From Streptococcus sp. 1643 (lineage in GTDB: Bacteria; Bacillota; Bacilli; Lactobacillales; Streptococcaceae), in contig NZ_CP040231.1 of assembly GCF_006228325.1 (NCBI RefSeq), positions 1,189,001-1,253,000 of the forward strand: 64,000 nt of DNA. Direction: 5' to 3'. Position numbers and translations under genes: made by a program. Positions 58,040 through 64,000 of the stretch are shown in pieces. How positions within the stretch are numbered: the stretch's first letter is position 1; every line of letters begins with the position of its first letter. Below the pieces are notes generated by a model that saw nothing but the letters and a program-made list of their open reading frames with translations, searched no databases and was not told where the DNA came from.

Positions 58040-58828
58040 TTATTTTTCCTCCTCTGTATAATAGAAAGGGGCTTTCTTTCGATTTTGATAAAGTATGATA
58101 AAAATACCGAGTCCGATAAGGATAACTGATAACCATTGGGAAACTCGCAGACCAAAGAACATGAGACTATCCGTCCGCATCCCTTCGATGATCATACGAC
58201 CAAAGCCATACCAAATCAAGTAGAAAGCAGTAATATGACCACGTCTGATTTCCTTGAATTTTCGTCTAAAAATCAAGATTAAAGCAAATCCAATTAGATT
58301 CCAAACCGACTCATATAAGAAGGTCGGCTGACGGTAGCTACCATCAATGTACATCTGGTCACGAATGAAGCCTGGCAAATAATCCAGACTATCTACTGCT
58401 GCACCGTAGGCTTCTTGGTTAAAGAAGTTCCCCCAGCGCCCTAAACTCTGGGCAACCATGACGCTCGGTGCTGCAATATCTAAGAAATCCCAAGTATTAA
58501 TCAGCTTTCTATCTGCAAAGATATAAAGGACAATAGCGCCCGCTATCAAACCTCCATAAATGGCCAAACCACCATTCCAAATGGCGATGATTTCACCTGG
58601 ATTTTGCAGATAATAATCTAAACGAAAGAGTACGTAGTATAGTCTAGCACCTAAAATAGCTACCGGAAAAGCAATCAGGATAAAATCCAAAATATCATCT
58701 GACAGGATTTTCTTTTTAGGAGCTTCTTTCATGGCAAGGTAGACTGCCAGAACCAAACCAGCTACAATACACAAAGCATACCAACGAATAGCAAAGGGAC
58801 CAATTTCAAATGCGACTGGATTAATCAT
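58040..58828 (-). CDS. lgt: Prolipoprotein diacylglyceryl transferase
   Basis: The 262-residue polytopic enzyme adds diacylglycerol from phosphatidylglycerol to the lipobox Cys of prolipoproteins such as PstS and the amino-acid binding protein in this window. The Lgt signature [13 protein letters not shown] and the preceding ARLYYVLF (with Arg) and [12 protein letters not shown] motifs are present. It overlaps hprK by eight bases. Confidence 0.96.
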   Translation of the reverse strand: MINPVAFEIGPFAIRWYALCIVAGLVLAVYLAMKEAPKKKILSDDILDFILIAFPVAILGARLYYVLFRLDYYLQNPGEIIAIWNGGLAIYGGLIAGAIVLYIFADRKLINTWDFLDIAAPSVMVAQSLGRWGNFFNQEAYGAAVDSLDYLPGFIRDQMYIDGSYRQPTFLYESVWNLIGFALILIFRRKFKEIRRGHITAFYLIWYGFGRMIIEGMRTDSLMFFGLRVSQWLSVILIGLGIFIILYQNRKKAPFYYTEEEK

Positions 58829-59756
58829 GTTTCACCTCATTTTGAGCGATTAGATTTGTCAAGCGTTCTTCAAATAAACGCGTCGCATCAAAGCCCATTT
58901 CTTTAGCACGATAGTTCATGGCAGCTGCCTCAATAACAACGGAAATATTGCGTCCTGTTTTTACTGGGATGCGGATACGCGGAATCGTTACACCAGAAAC
59001 TTCGAGTTCTTCGGCATTGTTTCCTAGACGGTCAAAGGTCTTATGCGTATCGTAATTTTCTAGATAAACTGCTAGCTGAACTTGTGAAGAATCTTTTACG
59101 GCACTTGCACCATAGAGACTCATGATATCGATAATCCCAACTCCACGAATCTCAAGTAAATGTTTCAAGATTTCAGCAGGTTCGCCCCAAAGAGTCATCT
59201 CATCCTTAGAATAAATATCTACACGATCGTCTGCTACTAGACGGTGTCCACGCTTCACAAGCTCAAGACCTGTCTCGCTCTTACCGATACCACTATCCCC
59301 TTGGATCAAGACACCCATGCCATAGATATCCATCAAGACACCATGCACACTGGTACGTTTAGCCAAACGGGAATCAAGGTAGCTGGATAACTCTCCAGAT
59401 AAACGACTGGTTGCTGTTCGACTGGTTAAAATCGCAATCTTGCATTCCCTAGCAGCCCTCAACATTTCCTCTGGTACCACCAGGCCACGGGCCACGATAA
59501 CCGCAGGTGTTTCAGGTAGAAACATTTTCTTCAAAACTTGATAACGGTTCTGGGCAGGCATGGCGACTAAATAGGACCACTCTTTCATCCCTAACAGCTG
59601 AATCCGTTCTGGTGTATAGTAATCAAAATAGCCCGTCATTTCAAGACCAGGTCTCATAATGTCCGCAGTATTGATTTCTTTTTCAAGTAATTCGCCTTCA
59701 CCATAGACAATATCTAATCTGAGTTTTTCAATGACATCTCTTACTAAAACCGACAT
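58821..59756 (-). CDS. hprK: HPr kinase/phosphorylase
   Basis: The 311-residue enzyme phosphorylates and dephosphorylates Ser-46 of HPr and so controls CcpA-mediated carbon catabolite repression. Walker A is GDSGIGKS (153-160), with the catalytic His in TSVHGVL (H138) and the HprK signature [20 protein letters not shown] after it. The start is at 59756 ([11 protein letters not shown]), with AAGGAGG upstream; a five-codon longer frame would overlap that site. An extended -10 TGATATAAT at 59796-59788 probably drives it. Confidence 0.96.
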   Translation of the reverse strand: MSVLVRDVIEKLRLDIVYGEGELLEKEINTADIMRPGLEMTGYFDYYTPERIQLLGMKEWSYLVAMPAQNRYQVLKKMFLPETPAVIVARGLVVPEEMLRAARECKIAILTSRTATSRLSGELSSYLDSRLAKRTSVHGVLMDIYGMGVLIQGDSGIGKSETGLELVKRGHRLVADDRVDIYSKDEMTLWGEPAEILKHLLEIRGVGIIDIMSLYGASAVKDSSQVQLAVYLENYDTHKTFDRLGNNAEELEVSGVTIPRIRIPVKTGRNISVVIEAAAMNYRAKEMGFDATRLFEERLTNLIAQNEVKHD

Positions 59757-59787
59757 AATTTCCTCCTTCAATCGAGTTCTCCCTACT

Positions 59788-59796
59788 ATTATATCA
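59788..59796 (-). promoter_or_regulatory. Extended -10 promoter of hprK
   Basis: Minus-strand TGATATAAT lies 31 bases upstream of the hprK ATG; the -35 is weak. Confidence 0.6.
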
Positions 59797-59849
59797 GATT
59801 GTAGGTGGAAGTTTCCTTTTTTTGCAGGATTTACAGTATTTATTTAAAA

Positions 59850-59878
59850 ATAAAAAGACTAGACAAGTCTAGCCTTTC
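59850..59878 (-). terminator. Terminator after rpsU
   Basis: On the minus strand AGGCTAGAC-TT-GTCTAGTCTTTTT: a stem followed by a T run, just beyond the rpsU stop. Confidence 0.85.
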
Positions 59879-59886
59879 ATTTCAAA

Positions 59887-60063
59887 TTAGAATTTTTTAC
59901 GTTTACGAGCTGCTTCTGATTTACGTTTACGTTTTACAGAAGGTTTTTCATAGAATTCACGTTTGCGTGTTTCTTGAAGAGTACCAGCTTTAGTAACCGC
60001 ACGTTTGAAACGACGAAGTGCATCGTCAAGAGATTCATTCTTACGTACTACTGTTTTAGACAT
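59887..60063 (-). CDS. rpsU: 30S ribosomal protein S21
   Basis: The 58-residue basic ribosomal protein reads [21 protein letters not shown] and ends in the Arg/Lys-rich [15 protein letters not shown] tail. The start is at 60063, with AAGGGAGTG upstream; an eight-codon longer in-frame start is not needed. It has its own terminator and lies between hprK and a pseudogene. Confidence 0.97.
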
Positions 60064-60090
60064 TTTTTTCACTCCCTTCAAGTTCAAGAT

Positions 60091-60512
60091 CTATTCTATT
60101 TTACATGCAAAATGAATAAATGTCAAGAGGAAACTAAGTTTTTTATTCTTTCTATCATATAAGACATGAAGATTCTTTTCATTATTTGGATCAATATCAA
60201 AAGACTGTAAAGAGATTAAGATTTTATTTCCTTTATAAGACAAATCAATCCACATATGATTTGATAAATCATATGGTCTAGATAAAGTACCTCCTGATGA
60301 GTCATTTGGTTTTCCACTTCCTCCACTTGTCTGTACAAATGATATATCCTCATCTTTATTTAACTCATTTTTATTTATATCTGTTTTTTAAAAAAATATT
60401 AAGTTTCCATCATTATTTTTCTTATTTAAGAGGAAGTCTATTATCTTCTTTTTCTCTTCTGCCTATCGTTCTTATATGCTTCTTTTATTTTTAGAAATTC
60501 TTCTTTATTCAT
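60091..60512 (-). pseudogene. Degraded hypothetical gene
   Basis: On the minus strand ATG at 60512, with AGGGG upstream, begins MNKEEFLKIKEAYKNDRQKRKRR and stops after 23 codons. Shifting frame near 60447-60460 restores KKIIDFLLNKKNNDGNLIFF, which ends at a TAA in a T/A run; the same frame continues beyond it as DINKNELNKDEDISF, then a Gly/Ser-rich stretch and SLQSFDIDPNNEKNLHV to 60091. The frameshift plus stop in otherwise protein-like, AT-rich sequence indicate a decayed gene of about 130 codons. The family is not recognised. Confidence 0.7.
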
Positions 60513-60549
60513 GTGGTCCCCTAACATAATGTTGAAGTTTTATATGTCT

Positions 60550-60582
60550 AAAACCACTCACTCCAAAGAGCAAGTGGTTCTT
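60550..60582 (-). terminator. Terminator after nagB
   Basis: On the minus strand AACCACTTGCTC pairs with GAGTGAGTGGTTTT across a short loop. It lies just beyond the nagB stop. Confidence 0.75.
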
Positions 60583-60588
60583 GTATTT

Positions 60589-61296
60589 TTACTTTTCAAG
60601 TAAGCTGAGCGCTTCTGCATCAGCAATAATAGTCACATCAGGGTGGTTTTGTAGGCTACTTGCTGGTAGATTCTCAGTCACTGGGCCTGATACTGTTCCA
60701 GCAATGGCTTCTGCTTTCGACTCACCGTAGGCAAAGAGAATAATTGACTTGGCATCCAAGATGTTTTTAATTCCCATTGAAATGGCTTGAGTTGGAACGT
60801 CTTCAATCTTGTCAAAGAAACGTGCATTGGCTTCGATGGTAGATTGATCAAGTTCTACTAGATGCGTTTGGCTATCAAATGGAGTTCCTGGCTCGTTAAA
60901 GCCGATATGTCCATTGCGACCAATCCCCAAGATTTGCAAATCAACAGGATGGTCAGCCAAAATTTGATTGTAGCGTTCAACTTCTTCTTCAGCATTGTCC
61001 TTAACACCACGTGGCAAGAAGCTTTCCTTAAATGGTTTTTGGTTGAACAAGTTTTCCTGCATGAAGTAACGATAAGACTGTGGATTGTCCCCATCAAGCC
61101 CTACATACTCATCAAGATTCACACTGGTTAGATTTGAAAAATCAAGGTCACTCTCAACGATTTCCTTGTAAAACTCAAGCGGGCTGCTTCCTGTTGCAAG
61201 TCCTAATGTTTGAGCACCATTGGCCAATTTTTCCTTCAAAATCTCAAAAGCTACTTTTCCACCTTCGACTTGATTTTCAACTTTTATAACTTTCAT
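60589..61296 (-). CDS. nagB: Glucosamine-6-phosphate deaminase
   Basis: The 235-residue enzyme converts glucosamine-6-phosphate to fructose-6-phosphate and ammonia, feeding amino sugars into glycolysis. [17 protein letters not shown] (phosphate loop), [10 protein letters not shown] (catalytic Asp) and [14 protein letters not shown] (His and Glu of the active site) are present. The length is the short Gram-positive type. The promoter carries an inverted-repeat operator in its spacer, so a GntR-type amino-sugar regulator probably controls it. Confidence 0.96.
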   Translation of the reverse strand: MKVIKVENQVEGGKVAFEILKEKLANGAQTLGLATGSSPLEFYKEIVESDLDFSNLTSVNLDEYVGLDGDNPQSYRYFMQENLFNQKPFKESFLPRGVKDNAEEEVERYNQILADHPVDLQILGIGRNGHIGFNEPGTPFDSQTHLVELDQSTIEANARFFDKIEDVPTQAISMGIKNILDAKSIILFAYGESKAEAIAGTVSGPVTENLPASSLQNHPDVTIIADAEALSLLEK

Positions 61297-61322
61297 TTTA
61301 TATCCTCCATATTTCTATATTC

Positions 61323-61351
61323 ATTATATGGTATAGACCAATTTTTGTCAA
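61323..61351 (-). promoter_or_regulatory. nagB promoter with operator in the spacer
   Basis: Minus-strand TTGACA (61351-61346), a 17-base spacer and TATAAT (61328-61323), both perfect. The spacer contains TGGTCTATACCA (61340-61329), a near-perfect inverted repeat resembling NagR/DasR-type (GntR family) operators. A repressor bound here would block RNA polymerase directly. Confidence 0.8.
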
Positions 61352-61401
61352 GTGAAAACGATTTAATTTCTAAAAAAAGAGCGTCCAAACTTGAAACATG
61401 T

Positions 61402-61407
61402 TATAAT
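61402..61407 (+). promoter_or_regulatory. -10 box of the queA promoter
   Basis: TATAAT 36 bases upstream of the queA ATG, divergent from nagB. I see no good -35 at the right spacing. Confidence 0.5.
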
Positions 61408-61442
61408 GGATAGGATTAGAACTTAGAAAGAATGATGAAAAA

Positions 61443-62471
61443 ATGAATACAGCTGATTTTGATTTCCACTTACCTGAGGAATTGATTGCCCAAACACCCC
61501 TTGAAAAACGTGATGCGTCTAAACTCCTTATCGTTAATCGTGAAACGGGAGAAATGCAGGATAAACATTTCCACTCTATTATCGACATGCTGGAACCTGG
61601 TGATGCTCTTGTCATGAACGACACTCGCGTTCTCCCTGCCCGCCTCTATGGTCAAAAGGAAGAAACAGGTGGCCATGTGGAGCTTCTCCTACTCAAAAAT
61701 ACTGCAGGTGATGAGTGGGAAGTTCTGGCTAAACCTGCCAAACGCCTCAAGGTCGGTACTCGTGTCAGCTTTGGAGATGGTCGTCTCAGTGCTGTCGTTA
61801 CAGAAGAACTAACCCACGGGGGCCGTATTGTCCGCTTTGAATACCAAGGAATTTTCCTAGAAGTCTTGGAAAGTCTGGGAGAAATGCCGCTGCCACCGTA
61901 TATCCATGAAAAATTGGATGACCGTGAACGCTATCAAACGGTCTACGCTAAAGAGAGTGGCTCTGCTGCAGCACCGACTGCTGGATTGCACTTCACCAAA
62001 GAACTGCTAGCAGAAATCCAAGCCAAAGGTGTTCATCTGGTCTATCTCACTCTTCATGTCGGACTCGGAACCTTTAGACCTGTTTCTGTGGACAATTTGG
62101 ATGAACACGAAATGCACTCCGAATTCTACCAACTTTCTGAGGAAGCAGCAGCCACCCTTCGCTCTGTTAAGGAAAATAGAGGTCGTGTCATCGCTGTCGG
62201 AACCACTTCGATCCGCACACTGGAAACCATCGGTTCCAAGTTTAATGGGCAAATCCAAGCAGATTCTGGCTGGACCAATATCTTTATCAAACCAGGCTAT
62301 GACTGGAAGGTTGTGGATGCTTTTTCAACCAACTTCCACCTACCCAAGTCAACTCTTGTTATGCTAGTTTCTGCCTTTGCCGGTCGTGACTTAGTCCTAG
62401 ATGCCTATCACCATGCCATCCAAGAACACTACCGCTTCTTCAGTTTTGGAGATGCCATGTTTATCTATTAA
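61443..62471 (+). CDS. queA: S-adenosylmethionine:tRNA ribosyltransferase-isomerase
   Basis: The 342-residue enzyme transfers and isomerises the ribosyl group of SAM onto 7-aminomethyl-7-deazaguanine in tRNA to make epoxyqueuosine. The N-terminal [47 protein letters not shown] and [10 protein letters not shown] motifs are typical. It is transcribed divergently from nagB and ends in a bidirectional terminator shared with yihY. Confidence 0.96.
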   Translation: MNTADFDFHLPEELIAQTPLEKRDASKLLIVNRETGEMQDKHFHSIIDMLEPGDALVMNDTRVLPARLYGQKEETGGHVELLLLKNTAGDEWEVLAKPAKRLKVGTRVSFGDGRLSAVVTEELTHGGRIVRFEYQGIFLEVLESLGEMPLPPYIHEKLDDRERYQTVYAKESGSAAAPTAGLHFTKELLAEIQAKGVHLVYLTLHVGLGTFRPVSVDNLDEHEMHSEFYQLSEEAAATLRSVKENRGRVIAVGTTSIRTLETIGSKFNGQIQADSGWTNIFIKPGYDWKVVDAFSTNFHLPKSTLVMLVSAFAGRDLVLDAYHHAIQEHYRFFSFGDAMFIY

Positions 62472-62472
62472 G

Positions 62473-62508
62473 AAAATCCCTATTAGGAAACCTAATAGGG
62501 ATTTTTCT
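62473..62508. terminator. Bidirectional terminator between queA and yihY
   Basis: AAAATCCCTATTAGG pairs with CCTAATAGGGATTTT around an AAA loop, with T runs in both directions. Confidence 0.92.
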
Positions 62509-62510
62509 AA

Positions 62511-63371
62511 TTATTCCATACTAAACTTTGGATCTTTCAAGCTCTGAACACTGGCATTGATAACTGCTCCGATAATCAAAATCTTTGCAATGAGAATAAA
62601 CCAGAACATCATGACTACCACGATAATGGAACTGAAAAATCGGACATCAACCAGATGATTAACATAACTATTGACGTAGACAGAAAAGATATTCAATAAA
62701 AAGATAAGAGTTAGCAAGACAAAGACACTTCCTGGTAAAACATAGCGGATTCGTGGTGCTTTTACTTTTGGAAGGAAGTAATAAATCATGACTAGAATGG
62801 CAAAAATCAAGGCATAGACCAGAGGGCCTGTAAAATCTTGCAGGTAGGAAAATAGCGGACTGTCTGATTGCCAGTAAGTTTTGAGAAGGTTGAGCAACAT
62901 ACGACCAAACATACTCAAAAACAAGGCTAGAGCAAAAAGAATCTGCAAGCCAAAACTAACAAGGAGACTCATCAACTGATGGGAGATAATTCCTCGACTC
63001 TTGGTCACCCCATAGGCTTTGTTAAAGGCTTTTTGGAGGAAATCCATTGATTTCGAAAAGGTCCAGAGTGCAGATAAAACGGCAAAACTCAGCAAACCAG
63101 TCGATGGTTGAGTCAGAACTTCTCGGACAATCTTGGCGACCACATCATACACCGTATCAGGCAAAAATTCCTTGATCGTCAGTAAAAAATTTGAGACCGG
63201 AATCTGAAAATAAGGCAAGATATTAACCATTATCATCAGCAAAGGAAAGATTGAAATCAACCAATAGTAGGCAACCGCAACACTGGTCAACTCACTATCA
63301 GATGCTTGATAATAATGCAAAAAAGCTTTCAATAAGGGCCTGTCCGTCAGCTCTTTCCACCACTTTTTCAT
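62511..63371 (-). CDS. YihY/BrkB family inner membrane protein
   Basis: The 286-residue polytopic membrane protein has about six helices and the family segments AYYWLISIFPLLMIMVN, a Gly-poor LLSFAVLSALWTFSKSMDFLQKAFNKAYGV loop and FWFILIAKILIIGAVINA. It was once named ribonuclease BN in error; the true function is unknown. It follows the partial antiporter gene by about 30 bases on the same strand. Confidence 0.88.
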   Translation of the reverse strand: MKKWWKELTDRPLLKAFLHYYQASDSELTSVAVAYYWLISIFPLLMIMVNILPYFQIPVSNFLLTIKEFLPDTVYDVVAKIVREVLTQPSTGLLSFAVLSALWTFSKSMDFLQKAFNKAYGVTKSRGIISHQLMSLLVSFGLQILFALALFLSMFGRMLLNLLKTYWQSDSPLFSYLQDFTGPLVYALIFAILVMIYYFLPKVKAPRIRYVLPGSVFVLLTLIFLLNIFSVYVNSYVNHLVDVRFFSSIIVVVMMFWFILIAKILIIGAVINASVQSLKDPKFSME

Positions 63372-63400
63372 GTTCCATCCTCCGTCATTTTCTTCATCAT

Positions 63401-64000
63401 CTAAGTTCTTCTGATTAAATCTAGCATATCATAAGGTAAAGTATTTGCGGCCTCTTTCAGAGAATAATTTTCTAAATTATTCACATTTTGGCGTAGTTTT
63501 TTGGCATACTTGGCTGTTATCAGTTTAGCTTCTTCGTATTCAAAGATTGCCTTACGTTCGAGATAGTAGCCTCGTAGCATTTCATCGATATTGTTTGGCT
63601 TGATGCGATTGATAACCCTCTCAACAAAGGCACCACTTCCGATAATGGCCGTCTCACGTAGACGAGACTCTTGCATAAAACTAATCAGAGAACTCTTGTA
63701 AACCCCTTTTAGGTTTTCCAAACTCTCGATAATCAGCTCTGTATTTTCCAAATACAACTCTGAAATTTGATCATAGTCAACTGCTAATAGTTTACGAGAT
63801 TCTTCATTCATCCAACTACGGAAAGTTTTGCCAAAGGTAAACATTTCATGGAGTAGAAAGCGCATTATCCGTAAGGAAACTAGGAAGTAATAAGTCACTC
63901 TAGAATCGAAATTCCGATTGATACTCTGCTCCATGTTTTTTAAGTAACGTTGGTAAACTCGATAGCCACGCTCGCTGATTCTATTTTCTTCGTAGGCTTG
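63401..64000 (-). CDS. Partial gene, probable C-terminal region of an Na+/H+ antiporter
   Basis: The frame is open from the right edge to a stop at 63401, giving at least 200 residues; the first ATG inside (63934) is not necessarily the start because 22 further in-frame codons precede it. The visible part is charged and helical (ENLKGVYKSSLISFMQE, YYLERKAIFEYEEAKLITAKYAKKLRQNV), without membrane helices. I think it resembles the cytoplasmic tail of NhaP/CPA1-type antiporters of streptococci, but no diagnostic motif is visible, so the call is tentative. Confidence 0.4.
   Translation of the reverse strand, partial: QAYEENRISERGYRVYQRYLKNMEQSINRNFDSRVTYYFLVSLRIMRFLLHEMFTFGKTFRSWMNEESRKLLAVDYDQISELYLENTELIIESLENLKGVYKSSLISFMQESRLRETAIIGSGAFVERVINRIKPNNIDEMLRGYYLERKAIFEYEEAKLITAKYAKKLRQNVNNLENYSLKEAANTLPYDMLDLIRRT

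Noticed and set aside
60297..60494. Plus-strand frame opposite the pseudogene
   Set aside because: Composition is low-complexity His/Leu/Phe; the minus-strand sequence is the protein-like one.

Overview
The window looks like a chromosomal segment of a mitis-group Streptococcus (S. mitis, S. pneumoniae or a close relative). The evidence is the AT-rich low-GC Gram-positive gene set, a BOX repeat, a secreted choline-binding protein beside LicD-family genes, and a gene order (rplJ-rplL, an ABC exporter pair, msrAB, thrB-hom, mecA, psr-aro, alaS, murB-pot, pst, hprK-lgt, nagB/queA) that I recognise from the pneumococcal chromosome. The species call is inference; no rRNA or tRNA gene is present. 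Most genes lie on the minus strand, so operons read from high to low coordinates.

Layout: 1-11.8 kb holds a partial gene, a DUF2268 protease-like gene, rplL/rplJ behind an L10-type leader, an adenosine-type deaminase, a heterodimeric ABC exporter, MsrAB, a BOX element, thrB-hom and mecA. 11.9-22.3 kb is the envelope-polymer region: a flippase on the plus strand, then on the minus strand a choline-binding Pce-like metallo-esterase, a short LicD protein with a fukutin-like motif, a Wzy-type membrane protein fused to a LicD domain, a family-2 glycosyltransferase, a canonical LicD protein, and the LytR-CpsA-Psr ligase Psr. These could together build, export, polymerise, decorate, remodel and attach a phosphocholine- and possibly ribitol-containing teichoic acid. 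22.3-31.4 kb is the aromatic amino acid (shikimate) block, headed by rlmI with an apparently leaderless promoter and split by an internal terminator before aroA-aroK-pheA-psr.

31.6-45.7 kb carries a cytoplasmic alpha-amylase behind a LacI-type operator, a T-box-controlled LURP-one/alaS unit, a small membrane protein behind a possible competence box, the murB-potABCD polyamine region, a YhfC-type membrane protein, aldC with a divergent MocR-type regulator, and an orphan amino-acid binding lipoprotein. 45.8-50.8 kb is the phosphate operon pstS-C-A-B-B-phoU.

50.9-64 kb contains rsmF, an inositol monophosphatase-like gene, a UPF0223 gene and spx; a TIGR01906-type membrane protein, a NagD-like HAD phosphatase, an acyl-ACP thioesterase and hemW; hprK-lgt with two small envelope proteins; rpsU; a degraded pseudogene; nagB (operator inside a consensus promoter) divergent from queA; yihY; and the 3' part of a probable cation/proton antiporter gene running off the end.

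The most interesting material is the LicD/flippase/choline-binding esterase cluster. The rest is largely core chromosome with readable regulatory RNA and DNA signals. I saw no CRISPR array, prophage or intact insertion sequence.
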